Under the pieces are notes generated by a model. That model was not told the origin of the DNA and made no database searches. It worked only from the letters and a program-made list of their open reading frames with translations. From NCBI RefSeq assembly GCF_000189635.1, contig NW_002476413.1:806001-870000 (forward strand): a DNA stretch of 64,000 nt, written 5' to 3'. The translations under genes and the position numbers were made by a program. The stretch is from Tetrahymena thermophila SB210. Its lineage: Eukaryota; Ciliophora; Oligohymenophorea; Hymenostomatida; Tetrahymenidae. Shown piece by piece: positions 38,962 through 52,087 of this stretch. Numbering within the stretch: position 1 is the stretch's first letter; every line of letters starts with the position of its first letter.

Positions 38962-41900
38962 ATGTCCTTATACATATTGACAATAATTTTGATTTTTATT
39001 TAAAGTCAGTATGCTGATGGGTAGCAATGCCCTCAAACAACTATCCAGACTAGTAAACAAATAAACAAATAAAATAAATTTATTTTAATCTTTAAAATAA
39101 GATGCTGCATTTTATGGATCGTATACCTTCAATAATTACTTGAAGCTACCAAAGACAAACATTCTCCTAGCTATTAGTGTTTAGTATAGCGGAAAACAAG
39201 TTGCTCATACCACAGTATACTTAGATGATATATCAACAACATAGGATAATGTTTTAGAAGTAGTTAGAAGTAAATTTTTGTAAAAAGATTATATTTTAAG
39301 TACTAAAATGACTATTTAATATAAAAGCTGAATATCAAATACTCCAATTAGATTATATAGAGCCTCTCAAAAAAATTATAGTCTCTAACTAATCATACGT
39401 TTTGATTATTGATCCCTTTAGTATAAAACCAATAAAATAAATTGATTATCGATAAGTTATTGGCATGAGTTATATCAAAGATTTTGGTTTAATTTTTATG
39501 TGTAGTGGTGTCTGCGAATGTTATGTTGTTGAAATTAATTCTTTTAAAACTTTATTTAGATTTAACCACTGCTAATATGACTCTAATCCTTTTATTCAGA
39601 ATATATTTTCCAAAGCCTACAAGTAAAATAACGGAGTAGTTCTTTTGGTTGTTTAAGATTCTATAGGTTTGTGCACATGGTCTTATCAATATAGGAAAGG
39701 TATTTATCAATATAATTATCATCTTTAATTAGGTAAATTAATTAATTTTTACAACTAATTCTAATAAAAATATATTTTTGAAAATTTATAGAAGATGGAT
39801 TTTTAAATTCTTCTCATAATTATGATTCACATGACCAATATGATATCTTATTTCTTGCAGGAAATAATACTGTACTGAAAGTTTACAATATATGTCACTT
39901 TTGCAAGAATCAGCCATATATACAATTATTTAACTAGAGTAAAACTATTCAACAATTAAAAAATAAAAAAACCAATTTTATAAAAAAGCAATAACTAAGA
40001 CCAATACATAGTTTTATAATATCAAATTTATAAGAGTTAATATATCTGGTTAAGAATAGTAAAGTATTTTCATATCAGATTTATACATTTTGTATAGGCT
40101 TGATTTTTAAGTTATCACAGATCCAAGCACGAACTAAGTTTAATCTTTGAATTTTTTAAACTTATAAAACCCTTTTCAAGTTTAATTGGTTGGAATACAA
40201 ATCTATTATGCTTTTTTGTACCATAATTCAGATAATTAGTAGCTTTTGATCCCTGTTTATGATTCTGACGATGACTAAAAATCTTTTACATTCGTTTATA
40301 ATTATAACACAAATACTAGTCAGATTCGTCTTTGTAAATTTATTGATTTCTTTCTATTTTAAAAATTGAATTAATTAATCGATAGCTTTGATAAAAACTA
40401 TCCTAAATTTATTTTTATGCAGAAGGGAATGAGATGAGAAAAAAAATGCTGTCCAAACAAAAATTTTACTAATATGCAATCAATTAAACTGATTGGTTTA
40501 GTTTATCCATAAAACTACATAAAATTCCTCCCTTTCAAATACCAACTAACTGATTCTATTAATTAAATTTCATTTTTTTGAACTTTAGAATGAATTTATT
40601 TTATTAAAAATTAGATTACAGAACTAATGGGTTCACAAAATAGTTTAGAATCTATTTATAATAAAACTATTATTTTGTTTCACTTTTTGATAGTAAAATA
40701 CTAATTACTTAAGATAGTATATAAGGGAATATAATATAATAATTTAATATTAGAAATTCACCATATGTTGGTAATAGCTTTTTTTCTGTTTATAATAACC
40801 CTCTTTGCTATATCATTATATAGGTAGGACATATTATAAAATTTTATAAAACATCCCTTGACAATTTAAATTCATTTGCACATGTAAAATAATTTTTTAA
40901 GCAATTAATCTTGTAAAGTGAAATGTTTATAAAAAATAGTATTTAAGTCTAGATTACTTATCTTTAAACATACCATCAGAAATATTGAAGCCTGTTGCCT
41001 TCTATTAAAAAAATAATAATTAAGATTAAGTTTGGGTTGTACTGAGTTTACCGATAAAAAAGAATAACCAAAAATTTCTCTTTCATATCATTGATATGTG
41101 GAATTTTTAATTTCAAGTTTTAGTGTCAAATAATCCAGATGACAATATTAATTAAACTAGTTTTGCTTTGTATTGTGATTACTCTTAAGAGATTATAGGC
41201 TTAGATGTAATAGGCAATGTCTATGTTTGGGATGCTAAAAATTTTACAAACTTTAAATACAAATCTACAATAAGTAAATAAAATTTACTTTATAATTTCA
41301 TCAATTATTTATATGAATTTATTTAATTATTAATAAATTATAAGCATAATATGCTTGTCTAAATCCATTAACCGGTACTATGCGTTATGACATAAATGGA
41401 ATTTATTTGATAGTTGAGTGTGATGATTTTTAAGTTATCAGTTTTAACATGATTTCTGGATAAACTCAAAAAATAATCAAGCTAAGTAGTATACATGATG
41501 TTTTAAAATTTATTGAAGATATTTAGCTACTATTTACTTATGATTTTTCTTCTGGAACTATTAGCATTTTTAAATTTTAATCAGGCAGTTTTTAATTAGT
41601 AATGAACATGTCAACAAATTAATATTAAAAATATGATTATGTTGTTAATTTCACTTATTTTCCAGAAACATAAATCTTGTGGATTTAATACTTTTATGCA
41701 AATATATATTTTGAAATTGTCAAGTGCATAAATGATATTAGTTCTTGTATGAATTGCTCAATGGATTTTTATTTTAATACCACTGAGACAAAGTAAAGTA
41801 ATTTAATATATGGCTTAGGGACTATTGATTCGCCTTTTTAAACTTCATCAAGTCTTATTACAGCTTTTTACAATGTATTTTTTATTAATATAAATGCTTA

Positions 41901-44900
41901 TTTATTTTATTCAAAATAATAAATTTAATAAATAGGCTAAAAAATATTAATAGCTGTTTTCAGATGTAAAAAATATCAATCTAAATATTATTATTGACCC
42001 ATCAAATACCTTTAATTTAATTGAAGAATTTATATCAATTGATTTTGGAAGCAATATAAGTCTGAATATTAAAAATTTAAACTCATCTCAAAAAGGGTAG
42101 ATAAATATTACTAATTATATTTAATTTTCAAACTATAATTCTCTTACATTAGACAATCTTCTATTTAATTTCAATATCTTAACATCAGCTAATAACAGTT
42201 AGTAGAATTGTGGCATTTACTTGACAAATGTTCAAAATAGCTTCCTTAATAATTTAGATTATACTTCTTAAAATTCATTAATTAACTGCTTCTAAATATA
42301 AATTAATAATTCTACCACCACAATTTCTAACATAATATTAGCTAATAAAGATCTCTCAAATACAAACCAGATTGTAACCATCGATAAATCAAATTAAGTA
42401 ATTTAAATTTATTATTTTATTTAAATAATAATGATAATAATTCTATTTAAAAATATTAAAGATTTATTTCAGAAATTTTTAGTTGTTGAATTCTACACTG
42501 AATAGTCAATTGAGTATACTCAATTAGATAAGCGATACTTAACTTTTTATTGATAATATGATAATATAAAATAATAATTGTAGCAGTTACTATGTTAATC
42601 CCCCTGAATAAGTAGGATAGCTCTTTCAGGTTGGTTAGTCTTAAGTAACTAATTTGTTAATAGCAAATAATTCTTTTTGCAACTAGAAAATATTTTCTAC
42701 TAATGGTAATATTAACTAAAAGAATTTAGAGTTTATCTTCCAAAATATTACTATTTAATAAAACAAATTTTACATTCAAGCCCAATATTTGTTTTTCGAT
42801 TCTATTTATTATTTTAATTCAGTTCCTTAACATAGTCTGTACGTCAGCAATGTTTTTAGTTCAGATAATTCTTATTTCTCCTAAATTCAAGGCTAATAGG
42901 CAGTCATTGAAACGTCTTCCCTATTTTTTACGAACCAAATAAAAAATATTACTCTATAAAATGTTACTGTCTACAATCAATATGAAATATCATTTTGCAT
43001 AGTTTAGTTTTCTAATTTTGTTAATTTATACAACTTAACATACTAAAACGACAAAGTATTTTATGATAGAAGAAATAATATAAAGTTTGGTGGTTTTATA
43101 TAATTCAGTGAAATTTAGTAATTTAACTTGAAATTAATGAAAGTATCAAACATTAGAGCAAGAGATAATTCAATTATGAGTATCACTACATAATAGTATT
43201 CAAACATTAATATGACAATTTAAAATGTAGAGATATATAATTGTTAGTTTAATCAAACCAAATCAAATTCTCCAGCTAATCCAATATACATTTCATCACA
43301 ATATTATTCCAACATATCAATCTATTAATGTTCCTTCCATGATAATTTACTTATTGGTCTAATTAACTCTTAGATTCAATCTACTACAGCTTTATAAATT
43401 GTAAGTCCTCTAGGAGATACTTCTATTTTAGAAACATAATTTACAAATTCAAAATCAAACTCTATCTATAACTTTGTCTATTTATAATCTAATTAAATTT
43501 TTATCAATCAATGCAACTTTAAAAACTCTTCATTTGACTTTTAAGATCCTATTTCACAATTTAAGTAAGAAGGAGGGTCTATAAGAGCAAAGTTTAATAA
43601 TCTAGTAATAAATGGTACATAATTCGTTAACTCTACAGCAAATTAGGGTGCTTTTATGTACCTTGAATCTCTAAGTAATGATCTAAATATATAATTAAAT
43701 TAAACATCTTTTGTACAAGGCTATTCTAATTTCTAAGGAAGTGTATTATACATCGATAATTCTAACTCAGATTTATTTTTTAAATGCTCTTAATGTAATT
43801 TTACTGAAATCTACTCTTTTAATAAAGACTCTGAAGCAATATCTATTAAGTAAAACAATTAATTTTTTATAGAACCACTTTAAAAAATAAAATTTAATAA
43901 TCGATTATATTAATCTAAATTTATTTGTAAAAGGTACACAGATACTCAAACTTCTAGTAAAAAAAATACAATCCTGATTATATAAGCTTATTTGACAAAT
44001 ATTTTAGGCTTATAAAATAATTTTTTTATTAATTCAGCAAATTCGATAACATAATTTTAGAATATTTAGCAAACTTAAACTTAGAATTTTACTTTTCCGT
44101 AACAATTTACAAATTAAATTTAAAACCTGCAATCTTAGGCATTGGTCTAATCTCAAAATTCAAATATTACTATTTCCAAATCTTTATTTAGCAATTTATA
44201 TAATCTACCCAACTAGATATCTCCTTTGTTTATAAACTCTACATCCTCTAATATAAATATGACAGATATTGTATTTTAATATAGTAAATTTTCTAAGAGC
44301 TTAATCAACTTTGGAATAGGTTAGCTTATCATACAAAAATCATAATTCCTAAATAATACTTAGGTATATTAAACCAGGTTTCTATAAAGCTTAAAGCCAA
44401 ATTTACCTTATTAAAATAACTCTTTGATCTTGATAGAGAACTCATAATTACAAATATCTGATCATACTCTTTTTGAACATATCTAGTGTTATTAGAATTG
44501 CTATGGTTCATCAATATACATGGCTAACTCAACATTTTAAATTGACTAGACTAAATTTATTTACTCTAAAGTAAGCAATTAAAAATTTCATTTAAATTAA
44601 ATTATTTTTATAATATAGGCAATAGGAGGAGGAGCTATTTTTATTGAAAGTTTAAGATCAATCGAAAATCAAATATCTAACTGTTATTTTATGGGGAATT
44701 AAGCTAAATAAGATGGAGGAGCATTGTATATTCATGGAAATAAAGAAGATTAATTTCAGTTAAAAATATTTTTAACTGTATTTAACGATAATTTATCATA
44801 ATAAGGATCTGGAGGAGCGATTTTTATAACTAGTGATTCTAATAATTCAACATAATAATAAATTTTGATAAAAAATTCAATTTTATAAAATAATTAAGCA

Positions 44901-47900
44901 TAAATAGGAGGAGCGATTTAAAATTTTGGCATAAATCCATTTTATGATTCAAACACTATATAAAACAATAAAGCTAGTTTATATGGTTCTAATACATTCT
45001 CTTATCCTACTTCTCTATTTTTAACAAATGAAGTATAATTTAACAAGCAATAAAACCAAAGTACTAAATTAATAGTTTTAAATGATTTTAAAAGTGGAGG
45101 AAATCTTCCAAATTTTATATTTTAGCTAAGAGATGATAGGAATATAACTGTTATTTAACAAAAAGATTAATTACTAACTTCTAAAATATAAGTGAGTAAT
45201 AGAACAAAAAATTCAATCTAATATTACATAAGAGGTAATTCAGAAATCAATATTGACCCTACATAGCATAATTTTAATTTTTCTAATCTTCAACTTATTG
45301 GATTACCTGAATCATCTGCTGTTATTCAATTTACATCTGATTCAATCAAAATATACAATCCTATTACTAGCCAATATGATTCTAATTACACGTTTGATGT
45401 CTTTGTTAATTTTAGAAGTTGCTTAATTGGAGAAATAATAAATAAATACAATAATTTCTAAGAATGCTAAACATGTGAAAATGGTAAGTATAGCCTAGAT
45501 TATACAAGCTGCTATCCTTGTCCAGATGGAGGAATATGTCAAAACGGTGTAATTTAACTTGTATAAGGATTTTGGAGAGAAGAGTCAAATAGTTCAGATA
45601 TTATTGAATGTACCAATAGAAAAGAAAATTGTATAGGAAAAACATTTGGAAATTATGTATGCATAACTGGAAATATAGGTCCATTATGTGAAGAATGTGA
45701 CGTAAATTATTAAATTTTAATACTTTTTAAAAACAAAATTTACTTTAAAAGATTTATGGATAGTTTTGGGGAGAGAGTTTCACAAGAATAAATAAATATC
45801 AGTGCACATAATGCAAAGATTCTTAGTAAAATCTATGGAAGCTCTTCTTAAGTGTTTCTTGGATTTTTTTTTCGCTTTAGATGACATTAAAATATGATAG
45901 AGACTATTAGATATCGAAAATTCTTATTTAAGTAATTACTAGAAAAAGATAAAATAGCAGCTCTAACCTGTCACATTTATTAAATTAAATCCTAGTTTAA
46001 AAAAGCTACATAAAAATTTTTACAAATTACATTTAGATTATTTCTTTTGTAACTTCTTTCAATTTAGCCATTAAATCAGGTAAATTTTTTTTAAAAATTA
46101 ATTGATAAATTTGTTAATAAATATTTTTTTCATTCTCATAATTTATTTGAATTATTTTTGATTAAGAGTTTTATTTCTTAATTTAGTTTTTTATCATAAA
46201 TTTATAATGTTAAATTAGATTTGCTAGAAATAACTTCAACTATTGGAGTTCCAATATCAAGTTCAGTGGATTATTTCGATTGTCTTTTAAGATATTCTAG
46301 CTCTAAAATACCAATGATTTACCTAAAGTTAATTATTTCATTATAAGCAATAATAATAGTTTTGATAATTTATGCTATTTGGTAAAAAATAATTCAAGTG
46401 TTTATCTAAAAATCTAAAAAATATGATATTTATTCAATCTATACAGCATTTATATTTTTATTCATATTCCTTTAGCCAGATTTAGTTTCATAAATGATTG
46501 GGTTAATTTCCTGTAGATAAGTAGGAAAAACATCATATGTCCTTATTAATATGAATTACAAATGTAATTCTGAAGATTATAATTTTTATAGCTCTATCCT
46601 AGTAATTCCCTTATTGATTATTTGGGTCTTTGCTATTCCAGGAATATTATTCTTTTAAGTTTATTAATATAGAAAAAATTAAGGTTTGGATAGCATTTAA
46701 GTAAACTTAAAGTACGGTTACCTATTCAAAGAGTATAAAAAAAATGTTTATTATTGGGAATTCATTAAAATAAATTAAAAAATCTTTATTATTATTATAC
46801 TCAGTTTCTTTTCATAAAATGCAGTTATAAAAGGTATTCTGAGTTATTTTGTAATTAGCTTTTACGATTATTTAGCAAGGAAATTAAACCCTTATAGTTT
46901 GAAATAGCTGAATTAAATAGATAATTATTCTACTAAAGTATGTGCTAATACAATGCTTCTTTGTATTTTTTAAAGCTACACTTAACAAAAATATCTATAA
47001 ATATGTTGCTTTGTTATAATCTTTACACTAAATGCTTTGTTTATCTTATATATAATACTTAAGGTTTTGTAATAAAAACTTGAATTTATTTAAAAAATTA
47101 CTTAGAGTTCAAAATTTTTAAATAAAATTTGTTAAATATTAAATTGCTTTAAATCTAGAGATAAACTAGTGAAGCCTGAGTTGAAAATAAAAATATAAAA
47201 ACTACTTTTAAGTTTATCAAATTTAAACTAAGATTAAAGGCACTAGCTTTTTAGACAATCTCTTAATTATTGTAAGTACTTTCTATTTATTTTAAATATT
47301 TTAAAATATATTTTTAATTAATTAGAAAATACGAATTAAACAGGCACATTTCCTATTTATAATAAATATCTGAAAACAAAAAACTCTAAAATAGATGCTT
47401 TTTATTAAACATAGTCTATCTATGATAATAAAATAAGAAGTATAAACTCACCTATGAGTCAATCTTGTTTACTAATTGCTGAAGTTTCTAAATCTCCTCA
47501 GGACTAGAAATATGCATGTATAATTCAATTTTTGATATCATTAAAATAAATAAATAAATAAATAATTGTATATATATATTTAGTTTTAGATAGCATGAAA
47601 GAAAGACCTTAAAAGGAATAAACAAAAAAAGATTCACTTCGTTTGTCAAATTAAATTGAATAAACACCATAAAAATAGATAAATATAAAAATTGAATCAT
47701 TAGCTCACTCAGACTAAAACTAATTTATTTTATAATTAGATTAATTAGATGAAAATTCTTAAAAATTAAATTAAATTAATTTATTAGAGTAAATTAGTCT
47801 CAATTAAGATACAGATTAAGTTAAAAATAGCATCATATAGCCTATCAAAAATACATAATCAATAAAAGGCTTCTAAAAAAATATAAATTTGATTATAAAT

Positions 47901-48143
47901 TAAGGTAAAATAATTTTTTAAATCCTATTCTAATTAAATATTTTCTTAAAATTAGAATTAAATAAAGATGAATTAGAATTAAATAAAGATAAATTAGAAT
48001 TAATTGATATTTAGAAATAGCTCAAAAAATAATAAAATGAATAGAATCCTTTCAATATTTTTTCAAAAATTGAATAGCTATAAGCAGATAATGATGAGAT
48101 TATCACTATTTCTTAGCAATTAGAAACTGAAAAATAAGACTGA
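38962..48143 (+). CDS. Giant surface protein: propeller-like, GGA(I/L) beta-helix, Cys-rich, multi-pass membrane domain
   Basis: I read this as one gene with many introns (for example 39052-39100 and 44578-44618), from a signal peptide (MSLYILTIILIFIQSQYADG) to TGA at 48141-48143. The N-terminal ~900 residues show propeller-like strands (YVLIIDPFSIKPI; IGLDVIGNVYVWD). A short Cys element follows near 41730-41790. The central part is Asn/Ser-rich with beta-helix character and GGA(I/L) repeats (IGGGAIFIESL, DGGALYIHGN, GSGGAIFI). A Cys-rich EGF-like region lies at ~45460-45840 (CPDGGICQNG, GPLCEECD, YQCTQCKDS). Several membrane spans follow (~45840-47080), then a Q/N-rich cytosolic tail. Ciliates carry many such large surface proteins of unknown role. 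Some boundaries (about 40370-40700 and 46070-46200) are unresolved, so a split into two genes or a frame error is possible. Confidence 0.6.
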
Positions 48144-48509
48144 AAAAAATTAAAATTATTACCTGCTATTTATTATTCTAACAAACTAACAAACAAACTA
48201 ATAAATTAAATTTTAAATTAGTTTTTTGAAATGTATTGTTTATTTTAAATAATTTTTTAAATTAAATTTAATTAATAATTTGTAATAATATTTTTTATTT
48301 TTATTAAATATATTTTTGATAGAAAATGAAAATTCAAAATCTTTGAGATGATTTAAATAGAATATTAAATTTGAAAAGTTAAATTTTTATAATTTGCTTA
48401 ATTAAAAGCAATATTTATTTCTATTTTTATTCAAAATAATAAACAAAATAAATTTAGTTAATCATAAAATATAAAGAATATTCTAAATTAAATTTATTAA
48501 AAATATAAA
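48144..48509. other. Short intergenic region
   Basis: A/T-rich, about 366 bp between the giant gene and the LRR gene. No feature recognised. Confidence 0.6.
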
Positions 48510-51282
48510 ATGATAAAACCATAAAAATGCTTTTATTCGATTGAAGATGTAATTTGTTCTTTTTTTAAAGGCTTCTTAAATTTATTTTTAAAATAATTAA
48601 AGATTTTAAGCTCATCCTTATTATCTCATACAGAGATTGAAGTTGATTTGATGTAAAAATAATTAAAAATATGAATATTTTTGCTTTTTTTTAAATAAAC
48701 CCTTCTTATTTGTTTAACTTTTATACAAATGTATTGATAAATATTAAAGGGAACAATTTATTGGTGATGAAGGTGTAAAATAGCTAAGCTAAATTTTAGA
48801 TAAGTGTATTAATCTCTCAACTCTTATTCTTGCTCTAAGGTAGATTTAGAACTTTTTTGCTTATTTATTACATATTTTTTTAATTAATCTTTTGATGCCA
48901 AAATTTAAATATTTTTTATGAATTCATTTTTGAGGTCTTTAAAATTTTACACACATAATAAAATATTAAAAGAGAAAATGAAATAAGTAATGAGGGTATT
49001 TCTAGTTTATGCTGTGCTTTAGGAAACTTAACAAATATATTAGTGTTGAGAATTGATTTGATGTAAAAATATTTACATTGAAATTATTATATGGAATTTT
49101 ATAGAATCAATCAATATTTGAATTTGATTCAATTTAGTAATAAAAAACTATTTATTTTACTAAATTTCCTTTTAAATATTTCAAGGAATAATTAGATTAA
49201 CTGTAATGGTGTATCATAATTAGGTTTAGCCTTATAAAAATGTCATTAACTCTAAGATTTGACATTGTATTTCAGGTAAAACTTAATTTTTATGAAAGCT
49301 AATAGATAAAAAAGATAGACTGATTTCAATTGATAAAATGCCTAAGAAAATTAATTATTTTTTGTATTTTAATTTATTTTAGTGCGATTCGTTATATTAA
49401 TAAAATTTTTAATTGTAAACTATTTTTAAAATCTATTGCTTATTAATTGAATAAATCTCAAAAGATGGAATCATATTGGAGACTTGGGAGCTTCAAATTT
49501 AGTTTAAAGCTTAGCAAAGTGTGTAAATCTATAAGCTTTTACACTTGATCTTATGTAAAAATATCTTCTTGATTTAAAAATAATTAATTTTACTTATTAA
49601 TTCATTTGATAAATTAAAATTATATTATAATTGAGCATTTTTATTCATAAAGAGATTAATTTTATATTGTAAAGAATTTTCAAAAGAAATATAAATTTAA
49701 AACTTCTAAAAATGTTTTCTCATAAACAAATAAATAAAAAGTGAGAATTAGATAAGTGGAAATTGTATGTCTTAAATAGGATCTGTTATTGCAAGCTTTT
49801 TAAATCTAAAAAATTTGACATTCTTTTTCAGGTAAACAAAATAAACAAAGAAACTTATTTGAAGTTAATATGTCAATAATAACTTTTAATATAAATTAAA
49901 AATAAAAGGAAATTTTTTAATTTGTTAGTTTATTATTATTCTTTTAGTTTTTAGAATACTCTATTTTTAATAGAAAAACAATTTGTATCATTTAATTTTT
50001 TTAATCTAAATAATTAATATGTTTTAAAAAATTAAAGGTATAATACAATTGCTGCATAAGGTGCTATAAATTTAGGCTCTGCTTTAATAAATTGCATTAA
50101 TCTCAAAACTTTGAGACTTGATTTCAGGTAAATAAAAATTTCACAGAAATATTTACTTCAACATAAATTTTAACACACAAAATTTTAAAATTAATTTGAA
50201 AGGTAGACTGAAATTGGCGACAGTGGAGCTTCAGGTTTATTTAACGCTTTAGCAAACTGTATAAATCTAAGAAATTTGACACTTGACTTAATGTTGAAAA
50301 TTTTAATTATTTCACAGAGATTAATTTTACTTTTTTAGGTGAGTGGGTGGCATTAACATTTACTTATGATTTAGCATAGGAATAAAAAATAGTTTTTCAT
50401 AAAATCTGCCCTAATTCCAATAATTCTACTTCTTAAAAAATGCCAATTATCAAATAATTAATATTATAAATTTTAAAAATCAATAATAATAATTATATGT
50501 AACTAATAAAATGAATAATTTATAGATAGCACTCACTTAATTCTATTTATAATAATTATTTATAATTTATAATTTTTCAATAGAAAATTATTTAAATTTT
50601 TTGAATAAAGAGATACAGAAAATAATTTTTTCTTTTTTTAAAAGGGAGAATTCAATTACATGTGTTGGTGCCTAAGCTATAGGATCTCACTTAAAAAAAT
50701 TTAATAATCTTGAAAATTTAGATCTTTGGCTGAAGTAAGTTAGCTTATTTAATTTAGTTTTAATTTTAAAAAATTTTTGCATGTCAATGAAATAAAATAT
50801 TATGAAAATTGATTTTTTTTTTTTAATTGATATCCAATAATTAATAATTTTAGTAACTTAAGTTATTATAAATTTATAGAATTAAGAATGTATTTTTTAT
50901 AAAAATAAATTCTCTTTAAATTTAAATTGCTTACAAAATTATTCTAATTATTACAAGCTCAAATAAAATTCGGTCAAATGGTGCTTTATATTTATGCTCT
51001 GCTTTACAAAATTGCAATAATCTCAAAATTCTATAGCTATTCCTTAGGTAAAAATAAATTATTTAATCATTTTAAATAAAAAATCTCAAAAATGATCTCT
51101 AAGAAGCTCAACAAAGAAATAATTTTTTTTGCTGTTAAGTTGTTTGCTTTTTTATAATTTTATAAAAATAAATCAAAAATAATAAAAATATTTGCATTTA
51201 AATTAAAAAATAAGCTAAATTTATCAATTTTTTATGTTTATTTAACTTTTATTAAATATATTAAAAGCATAAATTAAATTGA
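48510..51282 (+). CDS. Leucine-rich-repeat protein (RNI-like), one repeat per exon
   Basis: Exon 1 (48510-48652) is followed by nine exons of exactly 90 nt: 48750-48839, 48973-49062, 49186-49275, 49465-49554, 49742-49831, 50038-50127, 50203-50292, 50645-50734 and 50958-51047. All introns are in phase 2. Each exon encodes one 30-residue repeat of the form x-N-x-I-x-x-x-G-A-x-x-L-x-x-A-L-x-x-C-x-N-L-x-x-L-x-L-x-L-R, as in ribonuclease-inhibitor-type LRRs (for example SNLVQSLAKCVNLQAFTLDL). Such solenoids bind proteins. The last exon either reads on without splicing for 78 codons to TGA at 51280-51282, or is spliced to an exon I cannot identify. One donor (50293) is GTTGAA, not GTAA. No kinase or other domain is visible. 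Confidence 0.75.
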
Positions 51283-52087
51283 ACTCAATTCAAATAATTA
51301 ATTAAAAAGTAAACTCACTAAGATCAAGAGATTAATTATCAAAAGCTTTATTTTATGATTAATAAACTTTATATTTGCATTTAAAAAAGTAAAAAACTTT
51401 AAATAATTTTGTGCTGCTTCTTTATTTGATTTCATTTCAATAATTTATATATTAGAAATTTGTAAAGATTATTTTTAAAAAAATAAATCAGATAAATTAA
51501 AAAAATTTAATTTAATCATATCATTCATTTATTCATTCATTCATTCATTCAATTAAATTCTTATAAAATTGAAAATATGTCAAATATATTGTTTGTTTTT
51601 GATAATATTTTTTTATTTTCAAAGTGTAATTATGCTATGAATAAAGGGCTATTTATTAATATTGATATTGTTTAAGGGTCTTATGTGATATTGTAATATT
51701 TATCAAAATTACTATAAACACGAATCTGCTAACATATTTTTATGCTTTAAAATGCAACAAAAATATAAGATACATAAATTTTTATTTTTCTTTTAAATTT
51801 AAAGTAACTAATTGATTGGATACACAAATTTATATATTTTTTTGTAACAAAATCTAAAAGTTGAATTTTTAAATTTAGCCAGTAATCATAATAACTTGCA
51901 ATTAGATTGAATTGATTGATTTCTTTATTATTTAAAATTATATATACAGCTATAACGAAACAAAATTCTATTAAATTTTTAAAATAATCAATCATAAATC
52001 TTAATTATTCCTATATAACTTATAATCAACAAAGAGATTGAACTACTACATAGTTTTCAAACTTACTTATTTTTATCAGTTGTTTCA
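51283..52087. other. Intergenic region with an ATTC microsatellite
   Basis: Contains about eight tandem ATTC units at 51522-51551. Otherwise low-complexity A/T sequence with no gene supported. Confidence 0.6.

Noticed and set aside
44329..44514. Minus-strand 61-codon standard-code ORF
   Set aside because: Lies antisense inside the giant gene and has no recognisable features.
51747..51995. Minus-strand 82-codon ORF in the spacer before the TMC-like gene
   Set aside because: Low-complexity composition (Ile, Lys, Asn, Tyr, Phe), no motif, no signal peptide and no paralogue in the window. Expected by chance in such A/T-rich DNA.
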